In this document: piece by piece, positions 6,638 to 15,287 of the stretch | Position numbering within the stretch: position 1 is the first letter of the stretch | Layout of the letters: every line of letters begins with the position of its first letter | Assembly: GCA_900543815.1 (NCBI GenBank) | Contig: UQST01000048.1 | Span: 1 to 18,988, forward strand | Origin: an uncultured Prevotellaceae bacterium | Lineage (GTDB): Bacteria; Bacteroidota; Bacteroidia; Bacteroidales; Bacteroidaceae | Direction of reading: 5' to 3' | Length of the DNA stretch: 18,988 nt | Notes under the pieces: generated by a model | Database searches by the model: none | Told to the model about the DNA's origin: nothing | What the model saw: the letters and a program-made list of their open reading frames with translations, nothing else | Position numbers and translations under genes: made by a program

Positions 6638-7966
6638 TTAAGCGTTTTCCTTTCTCAGGATGTCAAGTCCCTGGCGCACGATACGCTGCAGCTCCAGCTT
6701 GGAACTGTCAACGAACTCGGCGATGGCGAAATCCTCGGGAGCCACCTCGTAGATGCCAAGCGCCTCCTGACGATCGATATCGCCGGCGATGATGGCCTTC
6801 ACCAGGTAACCGGCAAAGATGTCCATGGGGAACACACGGTCATACTCACCGCTCATGATCATGTGGCGCTCGCCTCCCTTTACGCGCGCGTCCATAATAT
6901 ATTCCTTCTTCTTGCCCAGGAGCCAGCTGAAGTAACTGCGGTGTGTGCTGAAGGTGTTCAGGCGCGGACTGATCCAGCCCAGGAACTCATCGGCATGGTC
7001 ACCCTCGGGAATCACGTTCACCTCAGTGGCGTGAGCAGCCAGGAATGAGTCGGCTGTGGTCTTCACACCAGTCATCACGTTGCCGTTGATGATACGCACA
7101 TCCTCAGTGTTGATCTTTCCGTCGAGCAGAGAAGTGAGCTTCTGGCCCACCTTCATCTGATAGTAGGCGGGAGCCTTCACCTCGCTACCGGCCAGAGCAA
7201 CGGTGCGGGTCAGATCGACCTTACCCGTGAGCATCAGACGGCCAACGAAGATCACTTCCTCGGCACCCATTGTCCACACCACTTCCCCCTTGTTGATGGG
7301 ATCTACGTGGTTGATTTGCACACCTACGTTGCCGGCAGGAGCGGGACCGTCAAACACAGTCACCTCACAGTCCTTGGCCTGCAGGAGAGCCTCAGCCTTC
7401 TGCTTGGCACTCACACCCAGGTGCACAGGAGCCAACTTGGAGAGGGCGGTCAGACCTGCCTGGAACTCCTTCTCCTGACCCTTCAGGATGTACTCAAAGT
7501 CCTGGCTGAGCGGCATGCTGTTGAAGGCGCTCACGAAGATACCCTTGGGAGCATCCTCGGGTGAAGTCACCACATCATAGGGACGCTGGCGGAAGAATGC
7601 GAACAGGCCGCTCTCGAGGAGCAGGCTCTTCACATCGCCCTTGGTGTCAAACTGGCGTGCCTCTTGCTTCCCGTCGGCCTGCACATAGATGGCAAGCAAC
7701 TTTCTGCGGTCGCCACGCTCCACTTGAGAAACCGTTCCACTGACCGGACTCACGAATTTCACCTCGGGATGGAGCTTGTCTGTAAAGAGGGCATCACCGG
7801 CTTTCACGGCATCACCTTCCTTCACCACCACACGGGGTTTCAGGCCTGGAAAATCATCGGGACAGAGCGCGAACTCGCTGCACTGCTGCGCAGCTGAAGT
7901 CTGCAACGCTGCCTTTCCCTTCAGATTAACGTCAAGGCCCTTGCTTAATTTGATTACCTTTGTCAT
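6638..7966 (-). CDS. nqrA: Na+-translocating NADH:quinone reductase subunit A
   Basis: NqrA is the cytoplasmic subunit tied to quinone binding in the Na+-NQR complex. I place the start at the ATG at 7966, giving MTKVIKLSKGLD, the usual NqrA beginning, and a 442-residue protein. An upstream TTG at 7978 would add four residues without family support. Residues about 45-85 form a barrel-sandwich-like segment (EGDAVKAGDALF, VSPVSGTV). The C-terminal half contains the expected LNTFSTHRSYFSWLLG stretch. It is the first gene of the six-gene operon. A TAATTTTG -7 box lies about 37-44 bases upstream. Confidence 0.97.
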   Translation of the reverse strand: MTKVIKLSKGLDVNLKGKAALQTSAAQQCSEFALCPDDFPGLKPRVVVKEGDAVKAGDALFTDKLHPEVKFVSPVSGTVSQVERGDRRKLLAIYVQADGKQEARQFDTKGDVKSLLLESGLFAFFRQRPYDVVTSPEDAPKGIFVSAFNSMPLSQDFEYILKGQEKEFQAGLTALSKLAPVHLGVSAKQKAEALLQAKDCEVTVFDGPAPAGNVGVQINHVDPINKGEVVWTMGAEEVIFVGRLMLTGKVDLTRTVALAGSEVKAPAYYQMKVGQKLTSLLDGKINTEDVRIINGNVMTGVKTTADSFLAAHATEVNVIPEGDHADEFLGWISPRLNTFSTHRSYFSWLLGKKKEYIMDARVKGGERHMIMSGEYDRVFPMDIFAGYLVKAIIAGDIDRQEALGIYEVAPEDFAIAEFVDSSKLELQRIVRQGLDILRKENA

Positions 7967-8002
7967 ATTAGAGAACAAAATAACGTTATCTTAAAAGTGC
8001 TG

Positions 8003-8038
8003 CAAAATTACTTAAAAAAAGCGATTTGCCCTTGCAAA
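8003..8038 (-). promoter_or_regulatory. Promoter of the nqr operon
   Basis: On the minus strand TAATTTTG (8003-8010) matches the -7 consensus TAnnTTTG; transcription would start near 7997, about 30 bases before nqrA. The nearest TTTG upstream (complement of 8035-8038) is 24 bp away, longer than the usual 19-21, so the -33 element is uncertain. Confidence 0.55.
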
Positions 8039-8060
8039 CCGAAATTTATTTGTACTTTTG
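8025..8060 (+). promoter_or_regulatory. Divergent promoter toward tamB, with a small palindrome
   Basis: TACTTTTG (8053-8060) matches TAnnTTTG. A TTG at 8032-8034 is 18 bp away and a TTTG at 8025-8028 is 24 bp away. TTTGC (8025-8029) and GCAAA (8034-8038) form an inverted repeat midway between the two divergent -7 boxes, each 24 bp from its arm. This symmetry would let one protein or one melting event affect both promoters; that is inference. Confidence 0.5.
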
Positions 8061-8175
8061 ACCCGCTTAAACGGATGCAGGTGCGCATTGTCGGGTACAT
8101 ACCGGCGCGCATCGGGCGTCACAGAAACAAAATTCAAGGCTCATCAAAGCACTCAAATACCTGCTTCGCCTCGGC

Positions 8176-11100
8176 GTGCTCATCATGCTCGGAGGCTATC
8201 TGCTGTTGCTGGGAATCACGGCCATTCCGTCGGTCCAGCGATGGCTGGCGGGCTTCGCAGCCGACATGCTTGCGGAGCGCATGGGAACTCGTGTGGATGT
8301 GCGAAGGGTCAGAGTGGGTCTGCCCGGCCGCCTCATCGTGGATGGCCTGCAGGTATATGACCGCCGCGACAGCCTGATGCTGCATGTGCCGCGTGCGGCT
8401 GCCAAGCTGGATATCACCCCGCTCTTTGACCACAGGGTGTGTATCAGCAATGCACAGCTGTTCGGCGCTCGGGCAACACTTTACCACGCTGTACCCGACA
8501 GCGCACCCAATTGGCAGTTTCTCATCGATGCTTTCAGCAATCCCAACGACACTTCCTCCTCGCCCATCAATCTGCGCATCGGTTCGCTACTGGTGCGCCG
8601 TTGCCAGGTGAAGTATGACCGTCTCTACGAGCCACGCACGCCGAAGCATATCGACCCCAATCATCTGTCCATCAGTGACCTGAGCGTCACCGCACGTTTG
8701 GGATGCCTCACGCCCGACTCGGTGAGCCTGAATCTGAGCAAACTGGCATTCAGCGAGCAGAGCGGACTCAAGCTGGAGAAATTGCAGTTGAAACTGAATG
8801 CCAACCGCGACTCATTGCTGCTCAAGGAACTGGAGCTACAACTGCCCCACACCTCGCTCAGCATTCCGCTGCTCACCGCATATTATAAAGGACTGCCTGC
8901 CAAGCACGCGCCCATTGCCGACTGGCTCAATGGCATGAGGCTCGGCACACAGATAGAACTGAAGGCTGCTCCTGCCGACCTGGCTCCCTTTGCCCCACAA
9001 CTGGCCCAGTTTGACAAGCCGCTCACGCTCTCCACACAGGTTCACATCGAGGAGCAAGGACGCATGAGCATGACCGACATGCACTTCTCGGCACCCGAAG
9101 AGGCACTCACGCTATGGGCCGATGTGCTGGGCGAAGACATCTTTGGCGAAGCATCCTGCACAGCCTACCTGCGTGAGTTGAGCAACACACGCGACTTCTG
9201 GACCCAACTGCCTGTGCTTGTACCCACCATGAAAGCCTCGTTGACCGAGCGCCTGCAACCACTGGGCAGCACCCGCTCAAGCGGTTCGCTCCACTACAGC
9301 AAGAAGTTGGTACGTGCCGACCTGGCCTGTAACACCGAGGCGGGCGAAGTGCATCTCAAGGGTACTCTGACCGACAAGAACCATTTCCAGGCCAGCCTCG
9401 CACTCGAAGACGCCCGCCTGGAGCACTTCCTCTACAGCAACCCTGCAGCCCAGCCACTTGCGCTCAGCGCATCGGCCACGCTGGAGGGACTGATCAGCGG
9501 AGCGGAGGGACGACCCGAGGTGCAGGCTTCGGGCAGGATGCAGTCGCTCACCTTCCGCCAGCACACCTATCACGAAATCCCCTTCAGCGGCTCTGTGCAC
9601 GGCCACGAATACCAGTTGGCCCTGCAGGTGAGCGAGGAGGAAGGCGGCCTCTCGCTGGATGCACAGGCCAGTCTGCCGCCCACAGGCACCAAGCGCATCA
9701 CGCTCAACGGCCAGCTGGAACGGTTCAATCCCTCGGCACTCCGCCTCACAAAGGCTCTTTCAGGCGAAAGCATTTCGGGACAGATAGAGGCCCAGGTGGC
9801 ACTGCCTGCCAACGGACAGCCCGAGGGAGAGGTACATCTGGGAGGCCTCAGCCTGTCGTCATTCGACAAGGGGCTGCTTCGCATAGGCGACATAGACCTC
9901 TCCTGCCGCACCGATTCAGGGCTCCAGCGCGTGAGCCTGCAGAGCGAAATGGCCACACTGGAGGCTTCGGGCATGTTCAGATGGAAGTCCATCCCGTCTG
10001 CCGTGCTGTTGCTGGCCCACCGCCATCTGCCCAGCCTGATAGCAGCACCCCGCAACAGCACCCATGCCGAGGATGTGGATATCAAATTCAATATGCGTGT
10101 GCGCGACACAGCAGTAGTGGCCCGACTCACAGGCACCACCTTCAGTCTGCCCGAGGAGGCTGTCGTCAATGGCTACATCCACAGCGGAGTGAGCCTGATG
10201 GAGCTGGACGGGCAGATTCCCATCCTGCACTTTGGCAACGAGCAGCTGCTCAACGGCAGTCTGCGACTGGAATGCACCGACCGAAACATGCAGGCAAGCC
10301 TGCGCACACAGCGCATGATGAAGGGCAAGCCGGTGGCGGTGGATGTGGCAGCCTATACCGAGAGCGACCGCCTGGTGGGGCAGGTGATGTGGGACAACAT
10401 GCAGCATCCCCTGCAGAAGGGAGCGGTGAGCCTGGCCACACAGTTCCTCAAGGATCCCGAGGGGAAGACCAGTGTGGAGGCCCGTCTCAACCCCTCCGAC
10501 ATAGTCATCAGCGACACCGTATGGCACATCCATCCGGGCACCATACACTGGCATCACGGGATGGCCGACGTGAAGGACGTGAGTCTGTCCTACAACGACC
10601 GCTACTTCGCACTCAATGGCAAGGTATCGCGCGAGGAGAGCGACACACTCACGGTAGATGTGAAGGACTTTGACCTCTCCTACCTATTCAATATGGTCAA
10701 CTTCCACGCTGTGGATTTCGACGGTCTGGCTACGGGCCGTGTGTATGCCCGCAACCTCATGAGCCAGCCCCAGGCCGACGCTTTCCTGCAGGTGCATGAC
10801 TTCACCTTCAACGATGCCGGCATGGGCGACATGGACATACACGTCAATTGGGGTGCCCGCCCAAAGACCATCCAGCTCGATGCCTACATGCACGACCAGC
10901 CGTCGCAGCAGCAGACGACCGTGCAGGGAAGCATCACTCTGGGCCACGCGCCCGGCTCGGGACTGGACCTGAACATCGGCACACAGCGCATGGACCTACA
11001 CTTCCTGCACCGCTACGCCTCGGCCATCTTCAGCAAGATGGAGGGTCGCATCACCGGCTCATGCCACGTATATGGTCCCTTCAAGGCCATCAACCTGGAG

Positions 11101-12603
11101 GGAAAGGCGATTGCCGAAGAGGCTTCGGTGCGCGTCACCTCGCTGGGAGTAGATTATCATCTGGCAGGCGACAGCGTCATACTCATCCCCGACACCATCC
11201 GCTTCCCCGGAGCCACTATCTATGACAACCTGGGCAGCAAGGGCGCTACCGAGCATGCAGCACGCGTCAAGGGCGAACTCACCCATCATCACCTCAAGCA
11301 CATGGCCTATGACATCCAGATAGAGGCCGACAACATCCTGGGATACAACTTCCCGAAGATGGAGGACCTCAACTTCTGCGGCACGGTATATGCCTCGGGC
11401 ACAGCCCATATCTACGGGCAGCCAGGACAGGTGAACATCGATGTGAAGGGCACTCCACAGAGCGGAACCACCCTGGTGTATGACGCCTCGTCGCCCGTCA
11501 CAGTGACCGACGCCAACTTCATCACCTACGTGTCGCACCGCGACAGCCTCGCCCACCAGCAGCAGGAAGAGGCCGAGGTGGAGGAAGCCACCGAGAGTGA
11601 CATGCACCTCAACTTCGATCTGGACGTCACGCCAGAGGCCACCATGCAGGTGCTCATGGATGCCAAGTCGGGCGACTACATCAATCTGTATGGCAACGGA
11701 CGCATCCTGGCCAACTATTACAACAAGGGGAAATTCCAGATGTACGGCACTTACCGTGTAGATCACGGGCAATACAAACTGTCATTGCAGGATGTCATAC
11801 GCAAGGACTTTGCCTTCCGCCCCGGCGGCACCATCACCTTCGGAGGCGATCCGGGAAAGGCTGCCCTGCAGCTCACTGCCGTATATACGGTGCCCAATGT
11901 GTCGCTGGAGGACCTCTCGTCGAGCAGTCTGGGACTGTCCAACACGCGCGTAGATTGTGTGATGAACATAGGCGGCGAGGCATTTTCACCCTCCATCTCC
12001 TTCGACTTCGACCTGCCCAATGCCAACGAGGACGAGAAGCGGATGGTGCGCTCAATGCTCAGCACCGACGAAGAGAGGAACATGCAGGTCATCTACCTGC
12101 TGGGCATCGGACGCTTCTACAACCAGAACGCACAGATGCAGAATGCCGCCAGCCAGAGCGGAACAGCCATGAACTCGCTCATAAGCAGCACGCTGAGCAG
12201 CCAGTTCAACCAGTTTATGAGCAATGCCGTGGGCTCGCACAACTGGTCGTTCGGTGCCAATCTGCGCACAGGCGAAACGGGTTGGGACCAACTGGACATC
12301 GAGGGAATACTGAGCGGGCGGCTGCTCAACAACCGTCTGCTACTGAATGGCAACTTCGGTTACAGAGAGAGCTATTACAGCACGAACAACTTCATAGGCG
12401 ACTTTGATGTGCAGTATCTGCTCACGCCCAACGGCAACCTCTCGCTCAAGGCGTACAATCAGACCAACGACCGATACTTCATACAGTCGTCACTCACCAC
12501 ACAGGGCATCGGCCTGCAGTTCAAGAAGGACTTCAACAGTTGGCGCGAATTCTTCCGTCTCACCAAGAAGCAGAAGCCGTCTAAGAGCACCAAGAAGCCC
12601 TGA
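8176..12603 (+). CDS. tamB: TamB-family translocation and assembly module protein (DUF490)
   Basis: This 1475-residue protein has a single N-terminal membrane helix (about residues 1-20). A very long repetitive beta-rich body follows, as in AsmA/TamB lipid-bridge proteins. The C-terminal TamB domain shows FRPGGTITFGGDPG near residue 1213 and a conserved NEDEKRMVRSML...QVIYLLGIGRF stretch near 1279-1315. TamB proteins span the periplasm from the inner membrane and help outer-membrane assembly or lipid transport with a TamA/BamA-like barrel, which is not in this window. The start is doubtful. GTG at 8176 gives a helix without the usual positive head, yet the same frame stays open back to 8071 and encodes a fitting head (SRLIKALKYLLRLG) without ATG, GTG or TTG. 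Its own promoter is at 8053-8060. No strong terminator is seen after it. Confidence 0.93.
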   Translation: MLIMLGGYLLLLGITAIPSVQRWLAGFAADMLAERMGTRVDVRRVRVGLPGRLIVDGLQVYDRRDSLMLHVPRAAAKLDITPLFDHRVCISNAQLFGARATLYHAVPDSAPNWQFLIDAFSNPNDTSSSPINLRIGSLLVRRCQVKYDRLYEPRTPKHIDPNHLSISDLSVTARLGCLTPDSVSLNLSKLAFSEQSGLKLEKLQLKLNANRDSLLLKELELQLPHTSLSIPLLTAYYKGLPAKHAPIADWLNGMRLGTQIELKAAPADLAPFAPQLAQFDKPLTLSTQVHIEEQGRMSMTDMHFSAPEEALTLWADVLGEDIFGEASCTAYLRELSNTRDFWTQLPVLVPTMKASLTERLQPLGSTRSSGSLHYSKKLVRADLACNTEAGEVHLKGTLTDKNHFQASLALEDARLEHFLYSNPAAQPLALSASATLEGLISGAEGRPEVQASGRMQSLTFRQHTYHEIPFSGSVHGHEYQLALQVSEEEGGLSLDAQASLPPTGTKRITLNGQLERFNPSALRLTKALSGESISGQIEAQVALPANGQPEGEVHLGGLSLSSFDKGLLRIGDIDLSCRTDSGLQRVSLQSEMATLEASGMFRWKSIPSAVLLLAHRHLPSLIAAPRNSTHAEDVDIKFNMRVRDTAVVARLTGTTFSLPEEAVVNGYIHSGVSLMELDGQIPILHFGNEQLLNGSLRLECTDRNMQASLRTQRMMKGKPVAVDVAAYTESDRLVGQVMWDNMQHPLQKGAVSLATQFLKDPEGKTSVEARLNPSDIVISDTVWHIHPGTIHWHHGMADVKDVSLSYNDRYFALNGKVSREESDTLTVDVKDFDLSYLFNMVNFHAVDFDGLATGRVYARNLMSQPQADAFLQVHDFTFNDAGMGDMDIHVNWGARPKTIQLDAYMHDQPSQQQTTVQGSITLGHAPGSGLDLNIGTQRMDLHFLHRYASAIFSKMEGRITGSCHVYGPFKAINLEGKAIAEEASVRVTSLGVDYHLAGDSVILIPDTIRFPGATIYDNLGSKGATEHAARVKGELTHHHLKHMAYDIQIEADNILGYNFPKMEDLNFCGTVYASGTAHIYGQPGQVNIDVKGTPQSGTTLVYDASSPVTVTDANFITYVSHRDSLAHQQQEEAEVEEATESDMHLNFDLDVTPEATMQVLMDAKSGDYINLYGNGRILANYYNKGKFQMYGTYRVDHGQYKLSLQDVIRKDFAFRPGGTITFGGDPGKAALQLTAVYTVPNVSLEDLSSSSLGLSNTRVDCVMNIGGEAFSPSISFDFDLPNANEDEKRMVRSMLSTDEERNMQVIYLLGIGRFYNQNAQMQNAASQSGTAMNSLISSTLSSQFNQFMSNAVGSHNWSFGANLRTGETGWDQLDIEGILSGRLLNNRLLLNGNFGYRESYYSTNNFIGDFDVQYLLTPNGNLSLKAYNQTNDRYFIQSSLTTQGIGLQFKKDFNSWREFFRLTKKQKPSKSTKKP

Positions 12604-12693
12604 GAAGCCCCTTCGCCCCACCCTGCCCAAGCTACATAGGCTGTCACCCGACAGTTCCCCCTCTTCCTCCTCAAGAGCCCAATACGGACATCG

Positions 12694-12723
12694 GATTATG
12701 GCTGCACGTTCTGCACAATAATC
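12694..12723. repeat. Imperfect hairpin after tamB
   Basis: GATTAT (12694-12699) pairs with ATAATC (12718-12723), and TGCA pairs with TGCA inside, with small bulges around a CGTTC loop. It lies about 90 bases past the tamB stop. It has no T-run after it, so it is at most a weak terminator or an mRNA end-stabilising structure. Confidence 0.35.
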
Positions 12724-12734
12724 TGCCCATTGAA

Positions 12735-12822
12735 ATGCAGCACGCTGCGATGACGGATGCAGCACGCTGCAACGGGCGATGCAATGCGCTGCGACTGGCG
12801 ATGCACCGCCGTGCGCTTTTCA
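12735..12822. repeat. Four-unit tandem array with exact 22-bp period
   Basis: Units begin ATGCA at 12735, 12757, 12779 and 12801, exactly 22 bp apart. The first two share ATGCAGCACGCTGC, an inverted repeat GCAGC-AC-GCTGC. The third has ATGCAATGCGCTGC, and the fourth ATGCACCGCCGTGC keeps a GCAC/GTGC dyad. A 22-bp period is not a multiple of three, so this is not coding repetition. It lies in the 368-base gap between tamB and the MFS gene, about 115 bases upstream of the latter's -7 box. The remainder of that gap shows no gene. Confidence 0.75.
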
Positions 12823-12937
12823 GGGGAAAATGCTGCCGCCGGCCGCAAAGTGCACTTCAGCCCACCACACACCCGCCTGGCGGACTGCCAGCTACGCTTG
12901 AAGAGGCCAAAAGGTATGCCCTTCAGAAACTTTTCCC

Positions 12938-12945
12938 TAACTTTG
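12938..12945 (+). promoter_or_regulatory. -7 box of the MFS gene
   Basis: TAACTTTG matches the Bacteroidetes -7 consensus exactly. Transcription would start near 12951, leaving about 20 bases of purine-rich leader before the ATG at 12972. No clear -33 TTTG is seen at the usual distance. Confidence 0.5.
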
Positions 12946-12971
12946 CAGCCCGAAAAGAAGAAGCATAGAAA

Positions 12972-14207
12972 ATGAGTCACACAGGATTACACATCGGAGG
13001 CCGGCTGGCCGGGAAACTGAAAGGAAAACACATCATCACGGAACAGACCGCCTACGGAGTGCTGGCCATCATCGCCTGCTCGCACTTGCTCAACGACATG
13101 CTGCAGTCGGTGGTGCCCGCTGTATATCCCATCCTGAAGGAGTCCTACGGCCTGAGCTTCGTGCAGATAGGCATCATCACCTTCCTTCTGCAGCTCACCT
13201 CATCCATCATCCAGCCCTTCGTTGGCCTGTATGCCGACCGCCGACCGCGCCCTTACTCGCTGGCATGGGGCATGTGCTTCACGCTGGTGGGACTGGTACA
13301 ACTGGCCTGGGCAGCCTCTTTTGCAAGCATTCTGGTGGCTGTGTGCTGCATAGGCATCGGCTCGGCCGTGTTCCATCCCGAGGCTTCGCGCGTGGCGCAA
13401 ATGGCGAGCGGAGGCAAGAAGGGGCTGGCGCAAAGCATATTCCAGGTGGGCGGCAACGGCGGTTCATCGCTGGGCCCGCTGCTGGCAGCGCTGGTGGTAC
13501 TGCCCTACGGCCAGCACAGCATAGGTCTGTTTGCCCTGGTGGCGATAGTGGCCTGCCTGCTGCTGGTGCACATAGGAGGCTGGTACAGCGCACGTCTGGC
13601 CTATTGCACCGCCCATCACACACCGCCCGCACAGGCCACACACGGACTCTCGCCGCACATGGTGCGCTGCTGCATGGGCATGCTGGTGGTGCTCATCTTC
13701 TCCAAGTACTTCTACACGGCATGCATCACCAACTACTTCACGTTCTATCTCATAGAGAAGTTCCATGTGTCGGTGCAGACTTCACAGCTCTGTCTGTTTG
13801 CCTACCTGGCAGCCTTCGCCATAGGAACTCTGGTGGGCGGCATGCTTGGCGACCGCTACGGGCGCAAGTATGTCATTCTGGGCAGCATCTTCGGGTCGGC
13901 TCCCTTTGCCCTTCTTCTACCCTATGCCAACCTGCTGTGGACCATGGTGCTGGTGGTATTGGTGGGACTGGTCATCTCGTCGGCATTCTCGGCGATACTG
14001 GTTTATGCCACCGACCTGATGCCCGACAAGGTGGGAGTCATCGCGGGCGTGTTCTTCGGGCTGATGTTTGGACTGGGTGGTGTAGCCAGCGCGCTCTTTG
14101 GCTGGCTGGCCGATTGCACCAGCATCACACACGTCTTCCATCTGAGCTGCTACCTGCCGCTGCTGGGCGTGGTGGCCGTTTTCCTGCCCAACATCAAGGG
14201 ACGATAA
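12972..14207 (+). CDS. MFS transporter, fosmidomycin-resistance (Fsr) type
   Basis: This 411-residue inner-membrane protein has about twelve hydrophobic helices. It carries an MFS motif-A-like loop in each half: GLYADRRPRP near residue 85 and GDRYGRKYV near residue 292. The segments SHLLNDMLQSVVPAVYP (residues 38-54), FHPEAS and QVGGNGGSSLGP are characteristic of the Fsr branch of drug:H+ antiporters. The true substrate cannot be read from sequence; family members export fosmidomycin or related small molecules. It is transcribed alone from the -7 box at 12938 and ends before a strong terminator at 14435-14478. A 350-residue overlapping frame on the same strand is a shadow. Confidence 0.92.
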   Translation: MSHTGLHIGGRLAGKLKGKHIITEQTAYGVLAIIACSHLLNDMLQSVVPAVYPILKESYGLSFVQIGIITFLLQLTSSIIQPFVGLYADRRPRPYSLAWGMCFTLVGLVQLAWAASFASILVAVCCIGIGSAVFHPEASRVAQMASGGKKGLAQSIFQVGGNGGSSLGPLLAALVVLPYGQHSIGLFALVAIVACLLLVHIGGWYSARLAYCTAHHTPPAQATHGLSPHMVRCCMGMLVVLIFSKYFYTACITNYFTFYLIEKFHVSVQTSQLCLFAYLAAFAIGTLVGGMLGDRYGRKYVILGSIFGSAPFALLLPYANLLWTMVLVVLVGLVISSAFSAILVYATDLMPDKVGVIAGVFFGLMFGLGGVASALFGWLADCTSITHVFHLSCYLPLLGVVAVFLPNIKGR

Positions 14208-14235
14208 TCGGGAAGGAGCGGCACCAGGAAGGGCT

Positions 14236-14414
14236 TCCGAATATGTTCGGGAGAAGATTCCAAGGCATTCGAAAGGATTTTCCTGAGGCGCTGACGAACA
14301 GAAACGGGGGCGTTTAAGAAGAGGCCGATGCGTGTTCGGAGGAAACTCTGAGCGTATTTGAATGAAACTCGGGATGTATTTTCGAGAAACTTCCAATCCT
14401 CTTTTACAGAAAAC
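14236..14414. repeat. Degenerate tandem array, about eight units of roughly 22 bp
   Basis: Successive units start TCCGA/TCCAA/TCCTG at 14236, 14259 and 14281, then at 14306, 14325, 14347, 14369 and 14391. The last well-kept ones (14325-14390) are exactly 22 bp and end GGAAAC, TGAAAC and AGAAAC. The general form is TCNGANGCGTNTTCG then GAAAC. It fills most of the 330-base gap between the MFS stop and the terminator. No gene is seen there. Confidence 0.5.
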
Positions 14415-14434
14415 AGATATTGCCGGGACAAGAC

Positions 14435-14478
14435 AAGCAGAGCGGGTACCCTCGTCCGGACACCCGCTCTGCTTTTGT
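14435..14478 (+). terminator. Strong intrinsic terminator between convergent genes
   Basis: AAGCAGAGCGGGT (14435-14447) pairs perfectly over 13 bp with ACCCGCTCTGCTT (14462-14474), giving a 14-base loop, followed by TTTTGTT. It ends the MFS transcript. The same stem may also stop the minus-strand HAD transcript, whose tail after the stem (TTGTCTTGT) is weaker in T. Confidence 0.88.
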
Positions 14479-14537
14479 TCACTTGCTCGTCAGTCAGAAT
14501 CCATCAAGGCCGTGGGCCGAATGGAGAGATGCGTTGC

Positions 14538-15206
14538 TCAACTCTTGGAACGGGCATTGTGCCCGGCAAGCAGTTGGCAGGCACGCTCGTAGCTCATGCC
14601 CAGAAAGTCGGGCTCGGTGTGATGGCAGAGTCCGCCCAATGCCTCGCTAGAATAGCCGGTGGTGAGTGCCACGGTGAATATACCCGAATTCATGCCTGCC
14701 TGCAAGCCGTTGGGGGCATCCTCGAACACCATACAGCGGTCAACAGGAGCACCGAACGTGCGCGCTCCCAGCAGATAGCAGTCGGGCGCAGGCTTAGATG
14801 CGGAGAAATTCTCAGCGGTGAGGATGCGGTCAAAGAGGGCAAGCAGATGGGGCACTTTGGCTGCCACATTGCGCATCTTTTCCTGGTTCGAACTGGTCAC
14901 CACCGCTGTGTGTACCCCATGTCTGCGCAGGTCCTCCAGAAACTCCAGAGCACCAGGGATGATGGGATACTGCATCTGGGCTTCGAAGTCATCCAACTTC
15001 CGCTGCACCTGCTGGCGCACCTCGGGATCGGGGATAAACTCCTCGAAGATGGCCTTCAGCGTGCGGCCCTTCACCTTGAGGGCAAATGCATGCCCGTCGG
15101 GAATGAGGTCATCACCTATTTCCGCCCAGAAGCGCGTGTATTGTCCCTCCGTATCGATGAGCGTCCCATCAAGGTCAAAGAGGGCCGCCACAAGATTTCC
15201 TTCCAT
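14538..15206 (-). CDS. HAD-superfamily phosphatase / beta-phosphoglucomutase-like hydrolase
   Basis: This 222-residue cytoplasmic protein has all four HAD motifs: DLDGT with nucleophile D11 and acid D13, VVTSSN (motif II, T104/S105), K138 (SKPAPD) and the Mg2+-binding EDAPNG (E162, D163). A helical cap between motifs I and II places it in subfamily IA, near beta-phosphoglucomutases and sugar-phosphate phosphatases. The substrate cannot be told. It follows the J-domain gene by 81 bases on the same strand, probably in one transcript. The spacer contains a GGCCT-CGC-AGGCC hairpin (15226-15238). Confidence 0.9.
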   Translation of the reverse strand: MEGNLVAALFDLDGTLIDTEGQYTRFWAEIGDDLIPDGHAFALKVKGRTLKAIFEEFIPDPEVRQQVQRKLDDFEAQMQYPIIPGALEFLEDLRRHGVHTAVVTSSNQEKMRNVAAKVPHLLALFDRILTAENFSASKPAPDCYLLGARTFGAPVDRCMVFEDAPNGLQAGMNSGIFTVALTTGYSSEALGGLCHHTEPDFLGMSYERACQLLAGHNARSKS

Positions 15207-15225
15207 ATTGCAGTGTTGTTTGTTT

Positions 15226-15238
15226 GGCCTCGCAGGCC
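15226..15238. repeat. Small perfect hairpin in the J-domain/HAD spacer
   Basis: GGCCT and AGGCC form a 5-bp GC-rich stem around CGC, about 20 bases before the HAD start codon on the minus strand. It could modulate translation or partly terminate. Evidence is limited to the base pairing. Confidence 0.35.
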
Positions 15239-15287
15239 GTTCGTGTCATTCCGTCAGTGTGCTGCACGGCAGCAGGCAGGCGCCTGT

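Noticed and set aside
12638..12665. Terminator after tamB at CTGTC-ACCC-GACAG
   Set aside because: The stem is only 5 bp and is followed by a C-rich, not T-rich, tract.
12735..12968. 77-residue frame over the 22-bp array
   Set aside because: The 22-bp repeat shifts frame in each unit, so the repetition is not protein-level, and the frame overlaps the promoter of the MFS gene.
13265..14317. 350-residue plus-strand frame
   Set aside because: It overlaps the MFS gene in another frame and is low-complexity, rich in G, R and H; the MFS frame has helices and motifs.
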